Source of the DNA: Agrobacterium larrymoorei
GTDB taxonomy: Bacteria; Pseudomonadota; Alphaproteobacteria; Rhizobiales; Rhizobiaceae
DNA: 64,000 nt
Direction of reading: 5' to 3'
NCBI RefSeq assembly: GCF_030819275.1
Contig: NZ_JAUTBL010000002.1
Location: 2,110,501 to 2,174,500, forward strand
The notes below the pieces were generated by a model that was not told the DNA's origin, did not search any database, and saw only the letters and a list, made by a program, of their open reading frames with translations. The translations under genes and the position numbers were made by a program. Numbering within the stretch: position 1 is the stretch's first letter; each line of letters begins with the position of its first letter. Positions 1-8,391 of the stretch are shown piece after piece.

Positions 1-100
1 GCATGTCGCGCAAAACTGTGCAGCGGTTTTGCGATAACGACATGCGATGAAACAAGACCCGAAGGCGTAGGAGCGAATCTGAAAGATCGCGACATGCATA
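1..100 (+). repeat. Repeat A copy 1 (cut by window edge)
   Basis: The first ten bases (GCATGTCGCG) are exactly complementary to bases 88-97 (CGCGACATGC), giving the terminal inverted repeat. Between them lies the core shared with the other copies: a GCAAAAC...GTTTTGC hairpin, then a GATAACGACATGCGAT block and a GAGCGAATCTGAAAGATCGCG block. Other copies start a few bases earlier with TAAA, so this copy is probably cut by the window edge. It lies beyond the 3' end of the pseudoazurin gene. Confidence 0.8.
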
Positions 101-166
101 AGGCCACACGTTTCATATATCCACGAGCGGCCTCGTCTCAATGCGGGAGCATAAAGGAAAACAGAC

Positions 167-616
167 CTATAGATTGAGCTTTGCCAGTTCCGCATCCAGC
201 CGTTCGCGTGCCTTCTTCGGCATTTTCCCAGCCTTTACCGCATCGAGGTTGGCAGGCTGATCGCCAACGACCACCAGCGCCACCATGCCCATGCCGAAAT
301 GCGGCGTGCACTTGAAGACATAAGCGCCCTGCCTGTCGACCGTCACCTTCAGCGTCTGGTTCATCTTGCCCTTGGCGTCCGCGAAACCCTCCGGCACCAG
401 TTCCTTGATCGAAGCCGCATCATGGCCTTTGTCGACCGGAACGAAGCTGATGACGTCGCCCACGCCTGCTTTCACGGCAGCGGGCTCGAACACCATGGTC
501 TGGCCATCCGCGCCCTTGTTCAGCATCTTGATCTCGATTTCAGCGGCAGTCGCCGGAAAAGTGAAGAAGCCGGCAATGGCGGCGGCGGTGAGAAGACGAA
601 GAACGTGACTGTGCAT
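167..616 (-). CDS. Pseudoazurin (periplasmic blue copper protein)
   Basis: Small periplasmic type I copper protein that carries electrons to or from cytochromes, in this family often to copper nitrite reductase. The 149-residue product has a Sec signal peptide ending near ATA-AEIEI (residue 24), leaving a mature protein of about 125 residues, usual for pseudoazurin. The copper ligands are visible as His65 (KGHDAA) and Cys103, His106 and Met111 in [11 protein letters not shown], with the C-x2-H-x4-M spacing of this family. It stands alone, tail to tail with repeat copy A1 and upstream of tdk on the same strand. No denitrification reductase is in the window, so the redox partner is unknown. Confidence 0.93.
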   Translation of the reverse strand: MHSHVLRLLTAAAIAGFFTFPATAAEIEIKMLNKGADGQTMVFEPAAVKAGVGDVISFVPVDKGHDAASIKELVPEGFADAKGKMNQTLKVTVDRQGAYVFKCTPHFGMGMVALVVVGDQPANLDAVKAGKMPKKARERLDAELAKLNL

Positions 617-726
617 TGCGCTTACTCCTGAAGTGGAACCGCCTGATGCGGTCTGCCTGCCACAGCTCCTACTCCCCCACGCGCACGTCTTCTTTGACCA
701 AAATCAAACGGAGCAGCGTGTCGCGC

Positions 727-1308
727 TTACGCGCATTCAACGGCCTCAACCCAGTGGCGGCGGCAGAAGGACACATATTTCTCATTGCCACCGACATCGA
801 TCTGCGCGCCTTCCTTCACCACCTTGCCACTTTCATCGAAGCGCGCCACCATGGTTGCCTTGCGGCCGCAATGGCAGATGGTGCGGATCTCCCGAAGCTC
901 GTCGGCAATGGCGAGAAGCTCCTTTGAGGCGGGAAAAAGCTTGCCCTGAAAATCTGTCCGCAGACCATAGGTCATCACCGGAATGTTCAGCTTGTCGGCG
1001 ATCGTGGCGAGTTGCCAGACATGATGTTCGGAGAGAAAATTCGCCTCGTCGATGAAAACACAGGCGACCGGCTTCTCGCCATGCAATCGGGCCACCTCGG
1101 CAAAGATATCCGTGCTGTCTTCGAAGATCATCGCATCCGACGACAGGCCGATGCGCGAGGCCACTTTGCCAACCCCTGCCCGGTTGTCGAAGGCGGCAGT
1201 GAAGATCAGCGTGCGCATGCCGCGCTCCTGATAATTGTAGGACGCCTGCAAGAGCATGGTGGATTTTCCGGCATTCATTGCGGAGTAATTGAAATAGAGC
1301 TTGGCCAT
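727..1308 (-). CDS. tdk: Thymidine kinase
   Basis: Phosphorylates thymidine to dTMP with ATP in the salvage pathway. The 193-residue product is a type II (TK1-like) kinase: P-loop NAGKS at residues 12-16, catalytic Glu88 in FIDEANF, and C-terminal zinc-ligand candidates in CHCG and FCRRH. The frame is open upstream to 1440, but the family start is MAKLYF. A GGAGG motif sits 5 bases before that ATG and only 2 bases before another in-frame ATG directly ahead of it, so I chose 1308. It is a lone gene, divergent from choX. Confidence 0.93.
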   Translation of the reverse strand: MAKLYFNYSAMNAGKSTMLLQASYNYQERGMRTLIFTAAFDNRAGVGKVASRIGLSSDAMIFEDSTDIFAEVARLHGEKPVACVFIDEANFLSEHHVWQLATIADKLNIPVMTYGLRTDFQGKLFPASKELLAIADELREIRTICHCGRKATMVARFDESGKVVKEGAQIDVGGNEKYVSFCRRHWVEAVECA

Positions 1309-1619
1309 CATGCCCTCCAAACAGGTTTTCAGGCTCTTTTGCCTCGCAGGGGCGGGAGAAGGAAGGGTGGCCGAACAAAAGTCACAGCTTTCGCTCCGCA
1401 GCATCGGCCCGAAAATCGGATTTGATTTTCGGAAAAGCACGATGCCTAAACTTCAAGAAACAGAGTGCCCTGCATCCAAAAGGACGTATGGCGCTCCGTT
1501 CGTCGCAGTCGAGAGCGTGCAATGTCGCAAACAACACCGTCGCCCACGCAAATGCGCATGAGTTGATTGTGATTGGCGGATATTGATAATGGTCAGGGAA
1601 CAAAAAAAGGGATTACGCA
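1309..1619. other. Intergenic region between tdk and choX
   Basis: This 311-base stretch separates divergent tdk and choX and must hold both promoters. Short open frames on both strands lack a start site, codon pattern or recognisable product. The 60 bases before choX are A/T-rich. I could not fix a promoter or operator with confidence. Confidence 0.5.
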
Positions 1620-2579
1620 ATGCTTGCACATCAACGTCGCTGTCTGGCTCTTGCCGCGGCAGTTTCCGCAATCGCCGTCTTTTCCACCAGCGCGTATGCT
1701 GCCGAACCGGCAAGCTGCGGAACGGTTCGCTTCTCCGACGTCGGCTGGACCGATATCACCGCGACGACCGCCACGGCCTCCGTCATTCTGAAAAGCCTCG
1801 GCTACAACACCGACGTGAAGATTCTCTCCGTTCCGGTGACCTACACATCGCTGAAGAACAAGGACATCGACGTCTTCCTCGGCAATTGGATGCCGACCAT
1901 GGAAGGCGATATCAAGCCTTACCGCGAGGACAAGTCGGTCGAGACGGTGCGCGAAAACCTGACCGGTGCAAAATATACGCTTGCCACCAACGCCAAGGGT
2001 GCCGAACTCGGCATCAAGGACTTCAAGGACATCGCCGCCCATAGCAGCGAACTCGGCGGCAAGATTTACGGCATCGAGCCCGGCAATGACGGCAACCGTC
2101 TGATTCTCGGCATGGTCGAGAAGGACACCTTCGGCTTGAAGGATTTCCATGTGGTGGAATCCTCCGAGCAGGGCATGCTGGCGCAGGTGGCTCGCGCCGA
2201 CAAGTCCGGTGAGCCCATCGTGTTCCTCGGCTGGGAACCGCACCCGATGAACTCCAATTTCAAGCTGACCTATCTGACGGGCGGCGATGACGTCTTCGGT
2301 CCGAACCTGGGCGGCGCAACGATCTACACCAATGTCCGCAAGGGTTATCTGGATGAATGCCCGAATATCGGCACCTTCCTCAAGAACCTGCAATTCTCGC
2401 TTCCAATGGAAAACGAGATCATGGGCAAGATCTTGAACGACGGTATGGAAGGCGAAGCCGCAGCCACCGCATGGCTGAAGGCAAACCCGAGCGCCATCGA
2501 GCCATGGCTTGCAGGGGTTAAGACCAAGGACGGCAGCGGCGACGCGCTGGCCGCAGCCAAGAAAAATATCGGCCTGTAA
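1620..2579 (+). CDS. choX: Choline ABC transporter, periplasmic binding protein
   Basis: Captures choline (possibly acetylcholine or betaine more weakly) in the periplasm and delivers it to ChoW/ChoV. The 319-residue product starts with a Sec signal peptide (cleavage near AYA-AEPASC) followed by an OpuAC-type fold. Features of the ChoX branch include the FSDVGWTD segment near the start of the mature protein and the VFLGNWMP and FLGWEPHPMN segments, whose aromatic residues probably form the cation-binding box. It is the first gene of choXWV, 94 bases before choW. That gap holds a hairpin without a T-run, which may stabilise choX mRNA and raise binding-protein output over the membrane subunits. 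Confidence 0.93.
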   Translation: MLAHQRRCLALAAAVSAIAVFSTSAYAAEPASCGTVRFSDVGWTDITATTATASVILKSLGYNTDVKILSVPVTYTSLKNKDIDVFLGNWMPTMEGDIKPYREDKSVETVRENLTGAKYTLATNAKGAELGIKDFKDIAAHSSELGGKIYGIEPGNDGNRLILGMVEKDTFGLKDFHVVESSEQGMLAQVARADKSGEPIVFLGWEPHPMNSNFKLTYLTGGDDVFGPNLGGATIYTNVRKGYLDECPNIGTFLKNLQFSLPMENEIMGKILNDGMEGEAAATAWLKANPSAIEPWLAGVKTKDGSGDALAAAKKNIGL

Positions 2580-2604
2580 GGGCCGTTTACCCGCCTGTTA
2601 CGCC

Positions 2605-2636
2605 CGGCTTCCGACCGCTTAATGCGTCGGAAGCCG
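2605..2636 (+). promoter_or_regulatory. Intercistronic hairpin between choX and choW
   Basis: CGGCTTCCGAC (2605-2615) pairs perfectly with GTCGGAAGCCG (2626-2636) around a 10-base loop. No T-tract follows, so it is not a standard intrinsic terminator. Hairpins at this place in binding-protein transporter operons usually protect the upstream mRNA from 3' exonucleases; that role is inferred here. Confidence 0.7.
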
Positions 2637-2673
2637 AATAGATGAACCCGTTCACGAAAGGCAAAATCTTACC

Positions 2674-3525
2674 GTGGAATGGCTCAGTGCACCCCAAAAT
2701 CGTTTACCGGTCGGTCGTTATGCCAAAGAGGCAATTGACTGGCTGACCACAAATCTTTCTTTCTTTTTCGATTGGTTAGCCTTTATTTTCGGAAGCGTCA
2801 TCGACGCCATCCTCTACCTGCTGCAGGCGCCCCACCCTCTCGTCATCGTGGCGCTTCTGACCGCACTTTCCGCCTGGATGCGCCGCTCCATCGGAATGCC
2901 GCTCTTCACCGCCCTCGGCCTGCTTCTCATCATCAATCTCGGCTATTGGAAAGCGACCACCGAAACGCTGGCGCTCGTCATTGCCGCAAGCACCGTCTGT
3001 ATGCTGATCGGCATCCCGCTCGGCATCCTCGCGGCGCGACGCAGATGGGTCTATAGTTTCATGCGCCCGGTTCTGGACCTGATGCAGACGATCCCCACCT
3101 TCGTTTATCTGATTCCGGCGCTCGTCCTGTTTGGGCTTGGAATGGTGCCGGGGCTGATCGCCACGGTCATCTTCGCCGTCCCCTCCCCCATCCGTCTGAC
3201 GCGACTTGGCATCATTTCCACGCCACCGGCGCTGGTGGAAGCCGCCGTCGCCTTCGGCGCCACGCCCTCGCAGGTACTGCGCAAGGTGGAACTGCCTTTT
3301 GCCATGCCGCAGATCATGGCGGGCCTGACGCAGACCATCATGCTGTCGCTCTCGATGGTGGTGATCTCCGCACTCGTCGGCGCAAACGGTCTCGGCGTGC
3401 CGGTGGTTCGCGCGCTGAATACGGTCAACATCGCTATGGGCTTCGAAGCAGGTCTTTGCATCGTCATCGTGGCGATCATCCTTGATCGGCTCTTTCGCCT
3501 GCCCGGCTCGGAGGATGAGGTATGA
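2674..3525 (+). CDS. choW: Choline ABC transporter, permease
   Basis: Inner-membrane permease of the choline importer, 283 residues, of the ProW/OpuAB class. About six to seven hydrophobic segments are visible, and the EAA-type loop that contacts the ATPase lies around residues 184-215 (PALVEAAVAFGATPSQVLRKVELPFAMPQIMAG). I chose the GTG at 2674 because no nearby ATG would keep the amphipathic N-terminus. The stop codon overlaps the choV start (ATGA, 3522-3525), indicating translational coupling. Confidence 0.93.
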   Translation: MEWLSAPQNRLPVGRYAKEAIDWLTTNLSFFFDWLAFIFGSVIDAILYLLQAPHPLVIVALLTALSAWMRRSIGMPLFTALGLLLIINLGYWKATTETLALVIAASTVCMLIGIPLGILAARRRWVYSFMRPVLDLMQTIPTFVYLIPALVLFGLGMVPGLIATVIFAVPSPIRLTRLGIISTPPALVEAAVAFGATPSQVLRKVELPFAMPQIMAGLTQTIMLSLSMVVISALVGANGLGVPVVRALNTVNIAMGFEAGLCIVIVAIILDRLFRLPGSEDEV

Positions 3526-4568
3526 GTGACGCAATCATCTTCGGAAACGTCGATATCGTCTTTGGCGATCATCCTGACCTGGCCCTACCCATGATCGATG
3601 CGGGGCGAACCCGCAGCGAAATCAACAAAGAGACCGGCCTTGTGCTTGGTGTGGCCAATGCGTCGCTCTCGGTCAAGGAGGGCGAAATCCTCGTCCTCAT
3701 GGGGCTGTCGGGCTCGGGGAAATCGACGCTGTTACGCGCCGTCAATCGTCTCGCCCCGGTGGTGCGCGGGAATGTCAGCGTCAAGACCGATACGGGCTAT
3801 GTCGATCCCTATAGAGCGTCATCCAAGGCGCTGCGGGATCTGCGCTCCCGCACCGTCTCCATGGTCTTCCAGCAATTCGGCCTTCTGCCATGGCGCAATG
3901 TTGCCGATAATGTCGGCTTCGGGCTGGAGCTCTCGGGAGTGTCGGAGGCCGAGCGCAAGAAGCGCGTTGCCGAACAGCTCGAACTCGTCAATCTCTCCGA
4001 CTGGGCCAACCGGAAGGTGGGCGAACTTTCAGGCGGTATGCAGCAGCGTGTGGGTCTTGCCCGCGCTTTTGCCACCGGCGCACCGATCCTCCTGATGGAC
4101 GAGCCGTTTTCCGCACTCGACCCGCTCATCCGCAGCCGACTTCAGGAAGAGTTGCTGGAATTTCAAAGCAGGCTGAAGAAAACGATCCTCTTCGTCAGCC
4201 ACGACCTGGATGAGGCCTTCCGCATCGGCAATCGCATCGCCATGATGGAAGGTGGACGCATCATCCAGTGTGGCACGCCGCAGGAGATCGTGCGTAACCC
4301 TGCCACCCAGTATGTTGCGGATTTCGTTCAGAACATGAATCCGATTTCCATGCTGACAGCCGCCGATGTCATGCGCCGCGGCGTGGCAGCCGATCACGGC
4401 AATAACCCGGTTGTGGCCACGGCCCGCCCTTCCCTGCCGCTGATCGACATCTTGGACGCCATGGCAAGACAGCCCGGCACGATCGGTGTCGTCGAACAGG
4501 GTGCGGTCGTTGGCACCATCACCTCGGAAGACATTGTCCGGGGACTGACGCGTCATCGCAACGTCTAA
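3522..4568 (+). CDS. choV: Choline ABC transporter, ATP-binding protein
   Basis: Energises choline uptake. The 348-residue product has Walker A GLSGSGKST at 61-69, a Q-loop, the ABC signature LSGGMQQR, Walker B ILLMDEPFSALD and the switch His (FVSHDLDEA). The C-terminal ~70 residues resemble a CBS-type regulatory tail as in ProV/OpuAA. Its start overlaps the choW stop. The stop codon TAA is also the first three bases of repeat copy A2, so the element abuts the reading frame exactly. Confidence 0.94.
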   Translation: MSDAIIFGNVDIVFGDHPDLALPMIDAGRTRSEINKETGLVLGVANASLSVKEGEILVLMGLSGSGKSTLLRAVNRLAPVVRGNVSVKTDTGYVDPYRASSKALRDLRSRTVSMVFQQFGLLPWRNVADNVGFGLELSGVSEAERKKRVAEQLELVNLSDWANRKVGELSGGMQQRVGLARAFATGAPILLMDEPFSALDPLIRSRLQEELLEFQSRLKKTILFVSHDLDEAFRIGNRIAMMEGGRIIQCGTPQEIVRNPATQYVADFVQNMNPISMLTAADVMRRGVAADHGNNPVVATARPSLPLIDILDAMARQPGTIGVVEQGAVVGTITSEDIVRGLTRHRNV

Positions 4569-4672
4569 AGCACGGTCCGTACAAAAATGTGCAACCGTTC
4601 TACGATAGCGACAGGCGGTAAAGCAAAGAACTGACCGCGAAAGGAGCGATCTGAACGATCGCCAGGCGCTTC
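4566..4672 (+). repeat. Repeat A copy 2 (diverged)
   Basis: Starts TAAAGCAC, sharing its TAA with the choV stop codon. It follows the family pattern of an A-rich half-hairpin, a GATAGCGACAGGCGGTAAA block and a GAGCGATCTGAACGATCG block. It is more diverged than the other copies. A role as the choV transcript end is possible, but no T-run is present. Confidence 0.65.
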
Positions 4673-5053
4673 GAGGATCACCTCGGCTGGAAAACAACCA
4701 GCCGAGGAATTGGCTGATACCACTGATTCGCTAGACGAATGGGTCATTACGAAGAATGGCGTCATCTCAATACCACAATATCCAAAGGCGCGCATGTTCA
4801 ACGGGGCAAGCACTGCTTACTTTTCCCTCGATTCGGAGCATCCAGACTACTAGATTTGGCACCCACCGAGTTTCAGGGTAAAAATATGACTGCGATAGTC
4901 AGAATTACCAAGAATAAAAAAAGATTATTTTCAACCAAATTTGACAATAATCATTTCTTATTTTGCATTACTTGCCATTTTTAGCAGAAAATAATACTCA
5001 AAAATGACACAGTCGGATAAATAGACGCTAAATTACGACACATCTAATAAAGC
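4673..5053. other. Intergenic region upstream of nolR-like gene
   Basis: After repeat A2 comes a markedly A/T-rich stretch, roughly 4850-5060, without a convincing gene. A short plus-strand open frame starting near 4739 has low-complexity composition and no ribosome binding site. The last part carries two candidate NolR boxes, listed separately. Confidence 0.5.
5017..5048. promoter_or_regulatory. Two adjacent candidate NolR operator boxes
   Basis: On the minus strand, 5048-5033 reads ATTAG-N9-AA and 5032-5017 reads TTTAG-N9-AT. Both fit the published NolR consensus (A/T)TTAG-N9-A(T/A) as I remember it. The two 16-bp boxes lie back to back just upstream of the predicted promoter of the nolR-like gene, which would suit autoregulation. 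The A/T-rich setting makes chance matches possible. Confidence 0.45.
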
Positions 5054-5082
5054 GTGACCTTTACCTTAGATTTAGGTATATA
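5054..5082 (+). promoter_or_regulatory. Candidate promoter of nolR-like gene
   Basis: GTGACC (-35, 5054-5059) and TATATA (-10, 5077-5082) are 17 bases apart, a good sigma70-type arrangement. Transcription would start near 5089, leaving a leader of about 88 bases before the start codon at 5177. Confidence 0.45.
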
Positions 5083-5176
5083 CAGTCTCGCGACCATGTT
5101 GGTAAAACTTGACGCATGGGGCAATTCGTTGCCGGACAAGAAAGCCAGGGGCGGCTTCGAATTTAGGAGACTGGAA

Positions 5177-5494
5177 ATGACGACGCAGACCTTATCAGAC
5201 CAAGCTAATGTTGCAGCAGGGCTTCTGTCGGCCATGGCTAATCCCAAAAGGCTGATGATCCTTTGCAGCTTGGTCGAAGGTGAAGTTCCGGTCGGCGTTC
5301 TGGCAACACAGGTTGGCCTCAGCCAGTCGGCCTTGTCTCAGCATCTTTCCAAGCTTCGTGCACAGCGCCTCGTCAAGACGCGCCGCGATGCACAGACGAT
5401 CTACTACTCCAGCACCTCGGACTCGGTGAAGAAGATCCTGGCGTCGCTTGAGGAAATCTATTGCGCGCAGAGCGACAGCAAGTCCGCCGCGTGA
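5177..5494 (+). CDS. nolR: ArsR-family transcriptional regulator, NolR-like
   Basis: Winged-helix dimeric regulator, 105 residues. The segment from AAGLLSAMANPKRL through VGLSQSALSQHLSKLRAQ to TRRDAQTIYYSS matches my memory of rhizobial NolR almost residue for residue. That protein represses nodulation genes and controls growth and surface traits in Sinorhizobium and Rhizobium. No metal-binding cysteine pair is visible in the recognition helix, so it is not a classic metal sensor. I chose the ATG at 5177, with AGGAG seven bases upstream, over the longer frame. Two candidate NolR boxes lie in its promoter region. In a non-nodulating strain the targets would be housekeeping genes. Confidence 0.85.
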   Translation: MTTQTLSDQANVAAGLLSAMANPKRLMILCSLVEGEVPVGVLATQVGLSQSALSQHLSKLRAQRLVKTRRDAQTIYYSSTSDSVKKILASLEEIYCAQSDSKSAA

Positions 5495-5496
5495 TC

Positions 5497-5597
5497 TAAA
5501 GCATTGTCCACGCAAAACTGTGCAGCGGTTTTGCGATAACGACATGCGATAAAACGGAAGCGTGAAGAGCGGGTTTGAAAGATTTCGACCCGCTTTA
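5497..5597 (+). repeat. Repeat A copy 3
   Basis: Starts TAAAGCATTGTCC two bases after the nolR stop codon and ends CGCTTTA. It contains the hallmark GCAAAAC...GGTTTTGC hairpin and the GATAACGACATGCGATAAAA block. The second half is diverged (GGGTTTGAAAGATTTCGACCC, itself a small inverted repeat). Confidence 0.8.
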
Positions 5598-5645
5598 GAG
5601 CGTGTATTTAACGCTCGCTCGAGCGCCAACCACTACATCCATCCT

Positions 5646-6821
5646 TCAGACTGGTAACGCCGAACGCTCTTTGAGCATCTGCGCCGCGCGCGCATAGCCG
5701 CCAGCAGCCCCATCCACAAAATGCATATGATCACGTGACAGCGGCGATGGGACGACGCAGGTCATGAGAGCCGCATCCTGCTCGTGCAAACCGTAAAAGC
5801 AGACGCCGTCACGCTCCGCACCTTCCAGCCGTGCCTTGATCCGGGAAAGCCGGTCCGCATCCACATCGATCGTCATCTTCAGCCCGTCATCGAACTTGCG
5901 AAAGTCCGTGTTGCTTGCGACGGTTGTCTTGTATTGAACAGGATCGAAGCGACCGACCGGCTTTCGCAACCAGTAGAGCACCGTGATCAGAACGGTCTGG
6001 AACGCCACCCAGCAGCCTTTGCGAAACTGGGAGACACGATCACCGAAGCCGGAGAGTGCTTTGGCCTCCATCACCAGCCCCTCACGGATGAAGCCGAGCG
6101 CCGGTCCTTCAACGGGCACGGGATGGCCTTCACGACCATCTTCATTCGCAAGTGTGACGATATCGGCAACGAGCCGGCGAAAGGCTGCCATGTCTCCACC
6201 CGCACGTGGGGTGGCGATGATCGATACCACTGCACCATAGCGCGCTTCTATGGGATTCCATCGGCAGGACAGGCCGGAAAGATCGGGCCTGTCGCCCGCT
6301 TCCGCCTCGTCGATGAGATAGTGCCCGCCCTTCATCTGCATGTCGGCCCAATTGTTGCCGCCACCGGAGAACATCGCATAGGACACGTCGTCGCTCGCCT
6401 GAAAGCGTGCGACGCGGACATCCAGCCCATGCGCCCTGATCTCCGTCACCGGCACCAGTGCCGCACGCAGCGTGAGATCTAGATCCTCGCTCACCCACCG
6501 CCGGACTTTCGAAAGTGCGGTGCGCGATGCCTCGATTGCCTGCGGCGGCACGGCGACAGCCGCACCATCGCCGCCGAAGACAAAGGGCAGATCATGGCGT
6601 TCCAAGGCATTGAGAATGCCTGAGATGACGCCGGCACCTGCCATATTGACCGCCTTGTATCGGCCTTGCGCGATGGCATCGGTGGAGTCGACAATGTCGG
6701 CAAGCGCCAGCGCCCAGCCATCGGGAAGAGGACGATAGAGCTCCGGCTCAGCGACATCTTCGAAATGCCGGAAGACAGGCAGGTAGGACAGAAATTCTTC
6801 ATCGGACGATCGCATCGTCAT
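5646..6821 (-). CDS. DUF3095 family protein, class III cyclase-like
   Basis: Function unproven. The 391-residue product resembles the DUF3095 family. Near the N-terminus ALALADIVDSTDAI looks like the first metal-binding strand of class III nucleotide cyclases (A-D-I-x-x-S-T), and FVFGGDGAAV about 55 residues later resembles the second (F-x-G-D-G), which supports a cyclase-like fold. A hydrophobic segment (CWVAFQTVLITVLYWL) sits near residue 285. The start at 6821 is set by GGGGAGG five bases upstream. It stands alone between nolR and livK. Whether it makes cAMP cannot be judged from sequence. Confidence 0.75.
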   Translation of the reverse strand: MTMRSSDEEFLSYLPVFRHFEDVAEPELYRPLPDGWALALADIVDSTDAIAQGRYKAVNMAGAGVISGILNALERHDLPFVFGGDGAAVAVPPQAIEASRTALSKVRRWVSEDLDLTLRAALVPVTEIRAHGLDVRVARFQASDDVSYAMFSGGGNNWADMQMKGGHYLIDEAEAGDRPDLSGLSCRWNPIEARYGAVVSIIATPRAGGDMAAFRRLVADIVTLANEDGREGHPVPVEGPALGFIREGLVMEAKALSGFGDRVSQFRKGCWVAFQTVLITVLYWLRKPVGRFDPVQYKTTVASNTDFRKFDDGLKMTIDVDADRLSRIKARLEGAERDGVCFYGLHEQDAALMTCVVPSPLSRDHMHFVDGAAGGYARAAQMLKERSALPV

Positions 6822-7121
6822 AATATCCTCCCCGCCTGATGAAAAAGCCAGTCTCGATCGCCCTGTGTCGCATAGCAAACAATGCGTCCACCCAGGGACG
6901 GCGATCACATAGCTTTTACAAATGCTTTTACGTTGACGGACCGGTTCCAGATCAAACGCGACTTGCTAAATGGCCATCGCCTTGTCACAACGGAGGACTG
7001 GGGTACGGAATTCAAATGTGAAACGGCACTCCTTTGCCCGACGAACGGCGCCTCATTTCTGCGAGTGCGTTGCCGACGCCGGGTCGAATCGGGCGATACG
7101 CCCAACCCAAGGAGAAATTGA
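6822..7121. other. Intergenic region between DUF3095 gene and livK-like gene
   Basis: Separates two divergent genes, so both promoters should be here. The livK-like start is preceded by a clear AAGGAG. I see no repeat, hairpin terminator or plausible small gene. Confidence 0.5.
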
Positions 7122-8228
7122 ATGAAAACCAAGATTTTGACCGGCCTGGCGCTTCTCGCCTCCGTGGCCTTTGCACCTGCAGCGCATGCTGAGATCGTCA
7201 TCGGTCTCATCGCGCCTCTCACCGGTCCGGTTGCCGCTTACGGCGATCAGGTGAAGAACGGCGCGCAGACCGCTGTCGACGTCATCAACAAGAATGGCGG
7301 CATTCTCGGCGAGAAGGTCGTGCTGAAGCTCGCCGATGATGCCGGTGAGCCCAAGCAGGGCGTTTCCGCCGCCAACCAGCTGGTTGCAGATGGCATCAAA
7401 TTCGTCGTAGGCCCGGTTACCTCGGGCGTTGCCATTCCGGCCTCCGACGTTTTTGCCGAAAACGGCGTCGTCATGGTCACGCCAACAGCAACTGCGCCGG
7501 ACTTGACCAACCGCGGCCTCACAAACATCTTCCGCACCTGCGGTCGTGACGACCAGCAGGCTGAAGTGGCTGCGAAGTTCGTTCTGGCTCAGTTGAAGGA
7601 TCGCCAGATCGCCATCATTCACGACAAGGGCGCTTACGGTAAGGGCCTTGCGGACGCCTTCAAAAAGACTTTGAATGCCGGCGGCGTGACCGAAGTCCTG
7701 TATGACGCGCTGACGCCCGGCGAAAAGGATTTGAGCGCGCTCACTGCGCGTCTGAAGTCTCAAGGCGTGGATGTCGTCTATTTCGGCGGTTACCACCCGG
7801 AAGCCGGTCTTCTGGTCCGCCAGTTGCATGACATCGGCGCGAAGGCGACCGTCATTGCCGGTGACGGACTCTCCAACTCCGAATTCGCCAATATCGGCGG
7901 CACCGCGGCAGATGGTACCATCTTCACCAATGCTGCTGACGCAACGAAGAGCGCAGACTCCAAGGCCGCCGCCGAAGCGTTGAAGGCTGCTAATATCCCG
8001 GCTGAAGCCTTCACGCTGAACGCTTACGCCGCCGTGGAAGTGCTCAAAGCCGGCATTGAAAAGGCGGGCTCTGCAGAGGATTCCGAAGCGGTCGCTACGG
8101 CGCTCAAAGGTGGCGAGCCGATCCCGACAGCCATCGGCAAGCTGACCTACGGCGAAACGGGCGACCTGACCTCGCAGGCCTTCTCGCTGTACAAGTGGCA
8201 GGGTGGCAAGATCGTTTCGGCAGAGTAA
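7122..8228 (+). CDS. Branched-chain amino acid ABC transporter binding protein
   Basis: Periplasmic binding protein of the LivK/BraC (Peripla_BP_6) family, 368 residues, with a signal peptide cleaved near AHA-EIVIG. The mature start [30 protein letters not shown] and the segment [22 protein letters not shown] are typical of leucine/isoleucine/valine binding proteins. No permease or ATPase gene is adjacent, so the membrane part must be encoded elsewhere; orphan binding proteins are common in rhizobia. AAGGAG lies seven bases before the ATG. A strong terminator follows. Exact ligand uncertain. Confidence 0.88.
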   Translation: MKTKILTGLALLASVAFAPAAHAEIVIGLIAPLTGPVAAYGDQVKNGAQTAVDVINKNGGILGEKVVLKLADDAGEPKQGVSAANQLVADGIKFVVGPVTSGVAIPASDVFAENGVVMVTPTATAPDLTNRGLTNIFRTCGRDDQQAEVAAKFVLAQLKDRQIAIIHDKGAYGKGLADAFKKTLNAGGVTEVLYDALTPGEKDLSALTARLKSQGVDVVYFGGYHPEAGLLVRQLHDIGAKATVIAGDGLSNSEFANIGGTAADGTIFTNAADATKSADSKAAAEALKAANIPAEAFTLNAYAAVEVLKAGIEKAGSAEDSEAVATALKGGEPIPTAIGKLTYGETGDLTSQAFSLYKWQGGKIVSAE

Positions 8229-8297
8229 GGATCGACGCCCTCTTCCGCTGACCGAGCGCGAGGATGGTGACCATGACCGAAACACGAACTGATCGGA

Positions 8298-8330
8298 CCG
8301 GGCGCGCGCAACGCGCCCGGTTTTCTTTTT
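8298..8330 (+). terminator. Rho-independent terminator after livK-like gene
   Basis: CCGGGCGCG (8298-8306) and CGCGCCCGG (8312-8320) form a perfect 9-bp GC-rich stem with a 5-base loop, followed directly by TTTTCTTTTT. Confidence 0.93.
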
Positions 8331-8391
8331 GCATGGAACGCTCTTTCCAGGCTTAATTATCCAAAGACACAGAATCGACATGAGGTGACGC

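Noticed and set aside
4739..4984. 81-codon open frame upstream of nolR
   Set aside because: It crosses A/T-rich intergenic DNA, lacks a ribosome site and its sequence looks random.
8298..8330. Possible attachment site because of the strong palindrome
   Set aside because: The GC-rich stem followed by a T-run is fully explained as an intrinsic terminator.
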